The notes beneath the pieces were generated by a model. The model was not told the origin of the DNA, made no database searches, and saw only the letters and a program-made list of their open reading frames with translations. Source: Raphanus sativus (lineage: Eukaryota > Streptophyta > Magnoliopsida > Brassicales > Brassicaceae). From it: DNA of 64,000 nucleotides. Shown in pieces: positions 12,565 to 23,189 of the stretch. A program made the translations under genes and the position numbers. Each line of letters starts with the position of its first letter. Position 1 is the first letter of the stretch. The DNA is taken from NCBI RefSeq assembly GCF_000801105.2, contig NC_079519.1:33021288-33085287 (forward strand). The letters run 5' to 3'.

Positions 12565-13955
12565 GGTTCTTAGGAACCCTTTGGTGTATACTGGTGGTTG
12601 TCTGGTTGAAACTGAACGACATAATTTCCCTTACCCCTGCATTTCCCAATACGACAAGTGACAACGTGTAAATGTCGCGATAACTAACGCCTCATTGCAT
12701 CAGGCTGTCATGACATGACTTGTAAAATCCACGTTTCTAGTATGAAATATGACTAGCAAAAACAATATTATCTGATGCAAGTTGATGGATTGGAATCATG
12801 ATTATTTTATATATCTGGCAAATTCAAATGATTGGATTTCTTTTAATTTTAAAATACATTAACAAAAGAAGGAGCTAGTTATCAAATCATATCGCTTTTC
12901 TGCATAATGAATTTTGAGTTATTAACACAAATAGGCAGTTTATATGTTTTTATTATATTCTAGAGTATGTTGTGTTACCCAAATAGTTTTCTGTGGTTGA
13001 AGACCAAATTATCCCCTAAATGCAAAATTAGGGATATGCATTTAACTAAAACAACATGTTATACTAGTTGGGCTGGTTAGAGATTTTTTTTGGTTTTATG
13101 ATTTTTCTTTTCTTTTGAATTTCTAACATTAAACTAAGTTTATTTTTGAATTTTCTCTTCTCTGTGACGATGAAACTTCCTCACCGAGAACTTTTATTTT
13201 TGGACAGAGTTGTAATAAATATTTTTGTTATAGTTATGTAATGCATTCACCAACGTTTCTTACCAACACTTTTATATTTAAATATGACATCTGTTACTCG
13301 CATTTGCATTTGTTCAACACATACATCAAAATCCCACATGAACGCATATTCCATACTATTAATGTGTACATCTTAGTATTGTTATCCACATGTACACCAA
13401 TTACCCCACATGAACATTTTCACATGATATCCACATGTACTCGATAATAACCAAATAAGTTTATCGCATTTTTGTGGGCAAAAAGATTCGGTTTAACTTA
13501 AGATGGGTTCATCTCTTTACGTGTCAAATGGAAAACAATTTAGGTTTTTTTAACATGAAACAGAGAATAAAAACTCTACCAAACAGTAATTCCTTGAGAG
13601 GAAGTAAAAATATGTTGTAAATTTGTATTTTTAATAGATTATGGAAATCTCAAAAAAATATCGAAACATGCTAATAGTAAACCATATATATACCCGTAAG
13701 AAAGCTTTATGGATGAGGCTTTGAATTGGAGCAGCTAATGGCGACTTTGAATGCGGTCGTCTTCTCCTCTTCGTGACTTAATATATGGTTCTGATTTAGG
13801 CTGTAAAAGTCATTCCAATTATATTTTTATCATTCAGAATTTACACGATGATTTTGGTGATGAAATTTATCACGGTTCTTGTTTTATCCAACTATTCATA
13901 TATAGTGACTTTCTATTTTCACGAAGAACATTGCATAGAATATGGTTCTGGTGGT
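12565..13955. other. Intergenic spacer
   Basis: AT-rich. Includes a degenerate ACATGTAC/CCACATG-like stretch at about 13310-13440. No gene was recognised. The frame at 13241-13447 is repetitive and not protein-like. Confidence 0.4.
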
Positions 13956-13959
13956 GGTG

Positions 13960-14575
13960 AGTGCCCATCGTAATATGGATATTCTTGTTATGCGTTCTTT
14001 TCAAACATCACCTACGGCATGTCTAGAGCATCACCATTCGGTACGTAATTTTGCATTTACCGACTGGAACTCTTTACATTGTTAGTGAATTCTGATCTCG
14101 GTATCAGTGTGAGACAGTTTTCTAGCTGTTCACTCTAACATCTTCTATCTCTGTGGTAGAAAAATGTTATTGCGATGTCAGTTCGACAAGATATTTGTCA
14201 ACTTTTGATTAGAATATCGCTTGGTTATTCTTTAAATAGTGTTCAGATAGAAGAATTTAGAATCCAGGAAAACTATCAGATTCGTTAAAGTCAATACATA
14301 TTGATTTCATGATAAAATATCAAGTTCATAGACAGATGAAGCTGCTAAATTTTATATTTTGATACAATATATTTGGTATCGATTTAAAATAATTTTGAAC
14401 TACCGTTTAAACCATGTAAACTACCATGAAAAAAATGTCAATCTGAAATGGAAGATGTGTTCTCTTTGTTGTATGGCAATGATTTTTTCGATCGTTGGAA
14501 GTTAGCAATTTCAGTTTTTTTTTATTTTCACGGGTGAATCAGTACTTTGGATTCTATATTAGATAATATATATAA
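13960..14575 (+). repeat. Dispersed decayed repeat, copy 2
   Basis: Collinear but diverged counterpart of 10330-10870. It shares the GATACAATATAT, TTTGTTGTATGG and GTACTTTGGATTCTATAT-like blocks in the same order. All frames are broken. Confidence 0.45.
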
Positions 14576-15525
14576 TTCTAATCTAGAATAAAGTCAAGAA
14601 AATTCATAAAATACTCTATAGTTGTCGAAGACCTTTGAAAAGAAATTATCAGATCTACTATCATCTTCTAATCATTTTCGTTGTGCTATTTGTTGCTCTT
14701 TATTATTATATGTTTTTCATATGTTCTTAATCAATTCTCAATCCATTAAATTAATAAATCAAGTTAATTAAGAAAACTATATCAGTAGAAAACTAGAAAT
14801 TACTCAAGAAGATAGGAAAAATTTTGGGATAAAAGATTCCTGAGTCTTGTCAAATAGATTTCCCATGTCGCGATCTTCTACATGTCTGTATGTCGGCAAA
14901 ACCTGTCTTTAATTCAATCATACCCGCTTTTGTTTTTTACTTTCGCTGCGTGGAATACTATTGAGGATGATGTAATAAAATGGGTTTTGTTGAGTTGAGA
15001 CCAGTGATTAGTTTTTGTAGGAAAATTCGATTTCAGTTAACATGGATAAAAACATAAACGAGCCCCTTTTATTCACGTGGACTTCATGCGTCTTGCACCT
15101 GGAGCCAACGAAAGCAAATTTGTTCTTCCTTCTCAGTTCTCTTCCTCTTGTTACTTATTTCAATATTATATATATAAGTATATTATTTGACTCGCTTTGA
15201 CGCAGTATATCTCAAACTTATTAACTTACAGTACTGTGTCCCCTTTTGGCCAACCGCTTCTTCACTTTTTTTTTTAATTATTACCGTGCACACGTATACC
15301 CTTGTAACCTGAACATTATACAATTACAATGTCTCCGCCGTTGTTGGCTTGTGTTTTTATCTTCGATTATATGTGACTGGAAAGACTTTAATAAGATGAA
15401 AAACATATGAAGTAACAGAGAAGAAAAAAAATATTAAACTGGATAAATAAGCATTTGTTATGCAACTTTTTTTCAGATTACAAGTCTCAGAGAGAAATGA
15501 TTTTTTAAACATAACGAAAAAAGGT
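14576..15525. other. Intergenic spacer
   Basis: AT-rich sequence with no gene, RNA or element that I could support. Confidence 0.4.
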
Positions 15526-15690
15526 TTACAAGATATTTCAACATGATACAAGTAAATTTAATGAAGAATGGATCTTTATAGGACGGTTCAGATGATGAAG
15601 TTAGACATAAATCTTCATAAAATAGTAATATTATCGATTGTCGAATTATCAATATAATTTTTCATAATTATAATATCATAATAAATCAGA
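15526..15690 (+). mobile_element. 5'-truncated SINE (family A) fragment
   Basis: Matches the 3' half of the full SINE at 55328-55691: a CAAG-GATCTTCAACATG-like start, GGATCTTTATAGGACGG, a GATGATG-AGTTAG block, and the family end ATATCATAATAAATCAG. The tRNA-like head is missing. Confidence 0.7.
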
Positions 15691-16230
15691 TTGAAAAGTA
15701 AACATTTACTATACTGATTTTTACCGTAGATTTAACTTCAACTTTAGATAAGAGAGTAAGAAGTTAACATTTAAGCCAGAAATATAAAAACATATTTTTA
15801 TGTGATGGTGAAAAAGAGTAACTGAAAGTAAAATATTTTTTCTCTAACCCAACCAAAAAACTACATATTTATGTATTATAGATTTATGACGTATATATAC
15901 TTATAGTAGTGTATATATATCGGGAAACGACATTTCGAGATGTGAATGTGAAGTTCACATGGGCATAGTTTGTTGCAGATTTCTGCATAGATTCCATGAA
16001 CTGGCAAAATAATCAGTTACAATTTTTTTTTTTAATTTGTAGTGTTGGATTTTTCTATATGTATTCTATTAAATGTATAATATTTGTTGTTCTTACTAAA
16101 ACAATCTATATCATTTCCTTTCTCTAAATAAACTTGGTTCACAAATTATAAAAAGCAACTCTGAAGCGTAAAACCAGCCATTTTAAAAACAAAGTTTCTC
16201 AAAATGATCTCAAACCATTTTAAGACAATA

Positions 16231-16465
16231 CTAATGAAATCAATGTTTCATTTTAATCATGTTAACTCTACTATATCGCAATACGTCTAAAACTTACATC
16301 TTGACATGCACAATAGTAACGAGTCTAATGACCAAGTAAAATGACTCGTATCAATGAAATCAATATTTCATTTTAATAATGTTAACTCATCTATATCGCA
16401 ATACGTCTGAAACTTACATTTTGACATGCACAATAGTAATGACCAATTAAAATGACTCGGCTCTT
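16231..16465. repeat. 120-bp tandem duplication
   Basis: Two head-to-tail copies offset by 120 bases, about 90% alike by eye. Each contains ATGAAATCAAT-TTTCATTTT, ATATCGCAATACGTCT and TTGACATGCACAATAGTAA. Confidence 0.8.
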
Positions 16466-16491
16466 TTTTTTTTGAATCACTGACTCGTCTC
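16453..16491. repeat. Micro-insertion: T-rich stub between approximate 11-bp repeats
   Basis: TGACTCGGCTC at 16453-16463 and TGACTCGTCTC at 16481-16491 flank a 17-base T-rich stub ending GAATCAC. There is one mismatch between the repeats, so this is a weaker member of the set. Confidence 0.45.
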
Positions 16492-16494
16492 CTT

Positions 16495-16535
16495 TAACTA
16501 TTATTTTTTTTGGTTGAAAACTAACTATTATTTTT
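16495..16535. repeat. Micro-insertion: T-rich stub between 14-bp repeats
   Basis: TAACTATTATTTTT at 16495-16508 recurs exactly at 16522-16535, around the 13-base stub TTTGGTTGAAAAC. Confidence 0.6.
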
Positions 16536-16995
16536 AAGCCTTTTTGAAAATGGTTGACAGAAAAAAGTGGTTTATTAAAAAAAGCATTTTTTATAACAAA
16601 TCTAAAAATTGTGTTAATTAGTGATACTTTTAACATCATTGTATGATACTTTCCTATTGTGTTGTGTTACTTTTAAGTGGTGTAGTTTTTCTTCCTTTTT
16701 CTAATATATTTCTGCAATTTATGATTAAAGTATGTACTAGTAATAAGTGGAAGTGGCACATGACATGGAGGCAGAGCGTGCTGTTCACCTTCCGGATAGA
16801 TGGTGATTATATAAAGGTGCTCACTTTCATGCTTAGACGACACGTACGCGATTTCCAGACTGTCTATAGTTATCTTTTACTGACGCGACTATCTCTTCTT
16901 CGTAGGCAACACGCGCTTTTGTCTTCTGTTTTATTTATATCTTGGTTAATAATAGAGAAAATTAGTAAAAAGAGATACTTTAAACTTAGATTTGT

Positions 16996-17494
16996 CTTTT
17001 TTTTTTTCTGTCGGGTTTATTATGCTATTAGGAACAACTAGAAATATTACATAGACGATATTACAGCTGACCATTCTACCTGCCTTTTGAGAATTCATGT
17101 CTGACTGCATCACCCTGAGCCGCCCTATGAGATCCATTCTTGACGGTATTCCTTAGACGATTTGTCTTTTTTTTTCTGTCGGGTTTATTATGCTATTAGG
17201 AACAACTAGAAATATTACATAGACGATATTACAGCTGACCATTCTACCTGCCTTTTGAGAATTCATGTCTGACTGCATCACCCTGAGCCGCCCTATGAGA
17301 TCCATTCTTGACGGTATTCCTTGGACCATGCTGAAGATCCCTTGTAAGACTTATCTCCAATATTCTGCATAATTCGCCTTCTCCAGGAATTGAAACCCAG
17401 ACCTCCTGATCGAAATTGCGTCGCCTGGGATTCGAACCCCAGACTTGGGTGTAGAAGCCTTTAAACCTTGACCACTAGGCCACGGTGCTTCCAC
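16996..17494 (-). mobile_element. tRNA-derived SINE (family A) with internal tandem duplication
   Basis: On the minus strand the element begins with a tRNA-like head (GAAGCACCGTGGCCTAGTGG with a box A match, then GGTTCGAATCC as box B). It ends in the family tail and an oligo-A run, seen as T-runs on the plus strand. The 13-bp target duplication AACTTAGATTTGT lies at 16983-16995 and 17495-17507. A 168-bp segment is tandemly duplicated: copies start at 16989 and 17159 and both contain TCTGTCGGGTTTATTATGCT. The duplication takes in part of the target-site copy, so it happened after insertion. The head looks like a tRNA but is not a tRNA gene. Confidence 0.85.
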
Positions 17495-17689
17495 AACTTA
17501 GATTTGTTTTGATAGGATTTTTATCAGATTTTTTAGGAAAATAGGATTTTAATTCTTTTGAATACAATAATACCCTTAGAATAACAAGCTAATATGAATT
17601 ATAATAATAAGTTATAATTTTCATAACTGATTTAGTATTAGATTAATTTAAAAAGGAAAAAGAAAAAGAAAATGGTTAATGGATATCGA

Positions 17690-18690
17690 CTTTTCTTCAC
17701 CCTAAATTTTCTTTTACGTCTTCGCCGCCAAAGCTCTTCTTCATTTCATCCATGGCAATTTAGTGTTCGTTGAGAAAATCCTTGGCTCGTCGGACCTTTC
17801 GTTTCTAACCTCATTTTTGTCATCCTCCTCTTCGTTCTCACACACGAAACAACGAAATCAAAGTGTTCTTCCCCAACGAGTTTCGTCGAACGGTTCGGTT
17901 CATTACGAAATCGACGTGTTCTTCCATCAATTTCATCTGAATCTCACGTTTCTTCACACTGGGTATGCAATTTCTTCTATTGATTCTCTTAACCCTAGAT
18001 TTTGTAAAACTGATTTGTAGTTATGTTCTTTCTTTGTTTGTGATCTCAGTACAATTTTTTTTCTTTGATTGTAGGTATGTTTGGGGATATTGATCTCTAA
18101 TCTACAAAGAGTCTCTTTACTACAGCATACAAAAGTGCAATACGGGAACAGAAACTGAATATGGTTATGCCTGCTGCTAAAAGAGAGGACTTTTATTTAT
18201 CTAAAGTAGAAAAGCCTCGTGCCATGACCAAGATTGATGAACGAATGAAGAAAGTGCTCACATTTTCTAACATTCTAAGTTATAGCTTTGTGTTCCTTTT
18301 TTAAACTCTTAATCCATGCTAATGCTCGCATGCTGACTCTTTGAAGGAACTGTATTGTTTTTCTCTCTACTCTAACTTGATGTTCGGTTATGTATTGTTC
18401 TCTGTTTTTGATGTTTGGCAGAAGCAAAAGATTCAGGAAGAATCAGGCAGCACCGCAGCAACGCTGGACCAGCACATGTCTTCCAACCTAGAGTGGTTCG
18501 TCAGTTCAGGCAGAAGACAGCAATAAAAAATGAGTTGTCTCAGAGCAAACCTGGTCTCTCCACAGATGTCCTAGCATCGGTCAGTATTTTGTTTATATCT
18601 TATTTCTTGAAAGGATAATGATGCATTTCTTTTGTATTTATGGTTTTGTTTTTCCTGATTCAGGTTTTCGGCGGTTCTTAAAGATTAAGA
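17690..18690 (+). pseudogene. Unidentified gene-like fragment, probably decayed
   Basis: A stretch with gene-like composition and intron-like gaps. A block at about 18110-18253 reads through MPAAKREDFYLSKVEKPRA to a possible donor after residues MKK. After a TTTGGCAG acceptor, 18422-18579 continues. In one frame it gives a stop at 18526. In another it gives QPRVVRQFRQKTAIKNE, then KPGLSTDVLASV, and after a further intron-like gap FGGS and a stop at about 18681. The frame that reads best downstream does not join in phase to the best upstream block, which suggests a frameshift. The charged composition resembles a nucleolar or ribosome-biogenesis protein, but I do not recognise the family. Confidence 0.35.
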
Positions 18691-18899
18691 AGAGGCATGT
18701 GAAGATATTGCAGTTTGATCAAAGGCTTTATAATATATGTATGAATGGCATTTGCCATTAGTTTCTGCATGTCAACAGAGTGAATCTTCACTTACACTTC
18801 TCTAGCTTTTTTGTACTAAGAATATGAATTAAAAAGTTTTGATACTTTTATTTTCTCTCAGAGCATTAACATACTACATGTGAATACAATACTTAGCAT

Positions 18900-19180
18900 T
18901 AGTGTATGCGAACAACAACGCAAGAGATTGTGCGTATATTATAAACTAGTCATCACCGTCGCATGGGCTTTGGGAGATCAAGTTGTGTAGTAGCTGCACT
19001 TTGACTGGTTGCTCAAGAACGATGTAGCCTGCAACAGAATGAACCTTTGTGCTTTGTTGGAGCACAAACGCATGTCTTCCCCATTCTTTTGCTGTTACTG
19101 AGCAGACCAAGCGAGCCTGTGGTCCATGACTTCCTCAATGGACGATCCTGTCTTGTTTATGATGTCGATCACTGCAGATA
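18900..19180 (-). pseudogene. Unidentified coding fragment
   Basis: On the minus strand one frame reads SVTAKEWGRHAFVLQQSTKV, then HSVAGYIVLEQPVKVQLLHN, and ends in an acidic tail and stop near 18950. A neighbouring frame upstream reads AVIDIINKTGSSIEEVMDH before breaking. The text is protein-like and may be the end of a transposed gene fragment with a frameshift. The family was not recognised. Confidence 0.3.
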
Positions 19181-19189
19181 ATAATGAGA

Positions 19190-20076
19190 GAATTCCTTCA
19201 GTGATTTACCATCTCATAACTGAACTCGGTACTAATGAGAGAATTCCTTCATATATTAGAACCATGTTGTTATGATGGAGAGAAGCGAGAAGAGAAGAGA
19301 ATGGAATAGGGAGGAAGAAGAATAGAAGATTGGTCGATGAAAGAATCGTGGGAGGAAGAGAATATTGTGAAGAAAATATTCTCTAAAATATTTAGGGATA
19401 GATTTAGGAAATATCTATAATTGAATATGGCAGTTTCCATATTTTTCGGATTTGCCTAGAAAACGTATCATACCTAAGCCATAACACAGTACAGTACGTG
19501 GAAAACCTATTCTATCTATGGCGTCATATAAGGTAAAAGGTACATGACCTTAATTTCACAAAAAATACGTTAGGTATATTATAGAGTTGTGGCTATTTAT
19601 CGTTATATAACCATAGGTGGAGTGAAGAGATCTTGCTAGATTGAAACGTCACAAAATGTACCTAAGATATATATGACAAGGAAGCCTACATAACGTTTTG
19701 TACCCAAGATATAGCGATGTATAAAACTTATATTTCGATTTCTAGATGAAATAGATCACCATAATGTGTATTCTAACCTGGGTTAGAAACTAAAATAAAA
19801 TATGATTCCTATTTTTTTTTAAAAAAAATTAAACATATAAATTGTCATACTTATGTTTCTAATAGTTTTTATATTTTTATACATTTTTTATTTAAGTTTA
19901 CTATTTTTCTCATGAACGAAGGGTAAAATATGTCTAAAATTGCCAAAAGTATGAAAAGTCTTAAAGTGACAAAGAAAAATTTAAAATGTCTCTTTTTTCC
20001 AATTCTCCCTTAATAATATGGCAGACAGAAAGAAAAAAAAATCAATTTGTCCTCCCAAAATATATAGTTGCTTATC
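19190..20076. other. Intergenic spacer left of the LINE
   Basis: AT-rich with one exact short repeat, TAATGAGAGAATTCCTTCA, at about 19182 and 19233. No gene was recognised. Confidence 0.4.
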
Positions 20077-20107
20077 TTTTTTTTTTTTTGTCGGCAGCCC
20101 ATCTTCA

Positions 20108-20584
20108 TTAGATCAAGTGGTGGTTAGACGAATCAGTTCTCCGAGGATCCCCTCCGTCTGACCGGGTCTGATCTATGTGGGTAAATGTATAGCTTCTATT
20201 TCTTGCCTCCTTAGCTAAAGCATCTGCACGTCCATTCCGATCCCGTAGAATATGAAAAACTCTCACATCCTCAAAACCTTCCTGGATGCTCCGGAATAAG
20301 TCGGTCTCTCTCACAAAAGCAGGCCAATCTTCCGGGTTTGTGACCATATCTACTAGGTCCGTACAATCTGTTTCGAACCTCATCGTGGTTATCCTCATGT
20401 TCCTCATACATGAAGCTGTCCAGAGTAGGGTCCTACTACACGCTCGCAATCCAAAGAATTCAGAGCCCATGTGATCCTTAAAACTCCACCCTAAGCCACT
20501 GACGCTGCCATTAGCGATCCATGAAGCATCGATTTGACAGGTCGGGATTCGGGGTATCCAAGGGGGCGCTGTTTCCATCTCCAT
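20108..20584 (-). pseudogene. LINE RNase H domain remnant
   Basis: A 158-residue open segment with plant-LINE RNase H landmarks: QIDASW (first Asp), ETDC (Asp) and NGRADALAKEA (final Asp). It is part of the disrupted LINE polyprotein and is not an independent gene. Confidence 0.85.
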
Positions 20585-20638
20585 AGTGAGGGAGTCATCA
20601 AGTTCCTCCTCTACGTCCTCCTTCTCGTTAGCCTTCCT

Positions 20639-21751
20639 CTAACACTCTGCCTCCAGTGAGGCGTGCTGAAGAGTATCCATCGGGGATACGACTTTCCCAT
20701 TAAAGAGCTTGTCGTTCCTCGCCTTCCAAATGTACCAACAGATCGATGGGAAGGTATCGAATTGTGGACTCATGGGAGTCACTTCTTTTCTCCTCCAAAA
20801 CAGAAAATTCATGTTTTGGTATATAGATGTACTCGGGAAGTAACCCGGAAGGGACGGATAGTCCGATAAAGCCCAAACCTGAAGGGCCGGAGGGCATTCA
20901 AAAAGAAGATGATTAATCGACTCCACTGGGACAGCACATCTAGGACAACTCCTATCGGTACCCAGGTGTCTATAAGTAAGTCTCTCTGCCATTGCCACGC
21001 AACCCGAGATAGCCTGCCATAGAAAATGCTTCATCTTGCTCGGAGCTTTAATCTTCCATGCATGTCGTTGTAGGCATGTGAAGCTCGGTTCCCTAACTCC
21101 TGTATGTGTAAGACTCCGTTTGGTCGATCATAGTAGATCATAACCGGTTTTGACTGAATATACTCCTGATTTTGTGTGGTTCCAAACATATCCATCCAGA
21201 GCCAATGACCTAGAAGGTTTGAGCCCAAGTATCAAGGGGATATCATCTGGATGAAAGAAGTCTCGTAAAAGTTGAATATCCCACTCCTTTGTATCATTCT
21301 TAATAAAAGACTGAACAAGAAATTGGGGAAGTTTGTAAACAATGTGCTCGGCTGGTCTAGGTGGTCGTGCCAATGAATCTGGAATCCAATGCTCAGTCCA
21401 AACTCTCGTCTCTCTACCCGAGCCAATAGTTTTCCGTAGGCCCGAGAGAAGTAGTGGTCTTGCTGCCATGATACTACGCCACCTGTAAGATGGTGAGTAT
21501 ATTTTCCGGTCTTCTAAGGGGGAGGTATTGTTATAATACCTTCCTTTTAAGACCCGTGCTAATAAAGAATCCGGGTAATGAATTAATCTCCATAATTGTT
21601 TTGCAAGAAGCGGTATGTTGAAATCATGGAGATCTCGAAAACCTAGTCCCCCTAAATCTTTAGGGGTACAGATCTCGTCCCATGAAATCCAATGCAAACC
21701 TCTGCTGTTTTGCGATGAGCTCCACCAGAAGTTTGAAGTCGTACTTCTTAG
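20639..21751 (-). pseudogene. LINE RT C-terminal and zinc-binding domain remnant
   Basis: Contains HWISWDEICTPKDLGGLGFR, the WRLIHYPDSLLARVLKGRYY-type block, and the zf-RVT pattern with paired cysteines and HLLFECP. Broken into at least two frames near 21030-21130. At its minus-strand upstream end it is cut by the solo LTR target copy (21752-21756). Confidence 0.85.
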
Positions 21752-21756
21752 TTTAT

Positions 21757-23184
21757 TGATATCTTGTGCATTTGCATGTTTTTAGCTTTGATATCTTGCA
21801 CATTTTGATCATGTAGAATAGGATTTAGGCATCTTTAGGTTGCATTTTGCATGCATAAGTCCTTATCAGGTGTTGGAGCATGCTATGGAGTTCTTGGAGG
21901 TGTTTGAGGTCAGTTATGGATCAAAAGAGGTGAAAGATGGGCATTGTGCAAGTTAGTGGCTGGAGCGGGGTGCTTGGAGCGGGTACAAGACTCCGCTGTG
22001 GTGTCTAGAGCGGGGTAGAGCAGTCTGATGCAACAGGGTTCTATACATCGCTCGGGTTGACGACGAGAAGCGAGGTGATGAAGCTGGAGTGGGGTCTTGC
22101 AGCGGTGTCACAACACCGGTGTGGAGGTCAGAGCGGGGTCGAGCAAGTGAACGGAGCGGGGTCACCAAGTCCGCTCGGGTTTACAGCGAGAAACGAAGCA
22201 AAATGCCCGGAGCGGGGTTGTGCCGCGGGGTCGTGAGACCGCTGCGTGTTTTTGACTTATGCGATTTGTAATGCTTTTAAGGGCTTTTTAGACTTTTTAT
22301 TATCAATCATTAGGGTTTGGAAGAATCATATAAATACTTTTTAGACCCAAATGATGGGTTTATCTTATTATCTCTTGAGAAAACACAAACCTTTTGGTGA
22401 TAAAGTTCTTTCCTTTGAATCAAATCATCACTTTGTTCTTGTGTTCTTGAGTTATTTTAAGTTCTTATTTTCTTTCTTTTCATGATTAAGCTTGAATCTC
22501 TTATGGGTTTGAGAGGAATCATGGTGATTAGTGAGTAGTCCACTTAGGATTCATGGGTTAGGGAGATCAAAGGTGATTAAGCTAGATCTAAAGGGTTTTA
22601 TGTTTTATCTATCTATTTCCTTGCTATTAGAGTGATCTTATTGCTTTTTTTGAGTTGGCCTCTCAATGGTTGATCTCTAGACATTTCATACCCGGAAGGT
22701 GTTTGATGAAATGTCTGAGTCAACTCTTCTAAGCTCTTAACACACTTTGCCAAAGAAATTTGTTGTTAAAGGTGTTAAGATGGCTAGTAGGGTTGTTTTT
22801 AATGATTGCTTTAGCAATATTCAACCAAAGGGATTTGATGCTTGAGTTGCTTTAGCAAATGAACATTCATCTAGGGATAGAGCTTGTTTAGTATTGTATC
22901 TAGGCCTAAGATTGCTAGATTGATTGAAAGTCATCCCCTTTAGTTCAAAACTTGATCACCCAAGATCTAATTCCTATTCCCATGAGTTCTCCTATCTCAT
23001 AATCAAAGAAAGTTTACTGTTTTACTGCATTTTAGTATTACTCTAGTTTAAAACTCATCTCACTTTTAGTTTGCACTTAGATTAAGCATGGATTTGTATT
23101 CTCAGTGCATTGAATCACCTAGGATTGGTTCGACAATCTTTTTACTACTGCATTTGATAGGGACCCTGAAAAGTTCTGTTATCA
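21757..23184. mobile_element. Solo LTR (Ty3/gypsy, possibly Athila-like), 1428 bp, TSD TTTAT
   Basis: Starts TGATATCTTGTGCA and ends GTTCTGTTATCA, giving the canonical TG...CA ends. It is flanked by the 5-bp duplication TTTAT at 21752-21756 and 23185-23189. Removing it and one TTTAT restores the LINE reading from LPQGIIDK into LRSTTSNFWW. The interior has a GC-richer block with many GAGCGGGGT variants (about 21960-22250) and AT-rich flanks. There is no polyprotein and no second LTR, so it is a recombined solo LTR. The Athila assignment is from general appearance only. Orientation was not determined. Confidence 0.85.
21958..22245 (+). repeat. GAGCGGGGT-rich irregular repeat block inside the LTR
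   Basis: About eight variants of (G/T)GAGCGGGGT and several GCTCGGGTT variants recur at irregular spacing. Much GC-richer than its surroundings. Confidence 0.7.
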
Positions 23185-23189
23185 TTTAT

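Noticed and set aside
16643..17041. A 132-residue plus-strand reading frame
   Set aside because: Runs from spacer into the reverse side of the SINE and has no domain. The composition is that of AT-rich noncoding DNA.
17410..17494. A tRNA-like sequence with box A and box B on the minus strand
   Set aside because: It is the head of a SINE with a full body, oligo-A tail and 13-bp target duplication, and it cannot form a normal acceptor stem, so it is not a tRNA gene.
21958..22245. A possible GC-rich gene or CpG-island-like promoter
   Set aside because: It is an irregular repeat block within the solo LTR, and the short frames across it are repeat artefacts.
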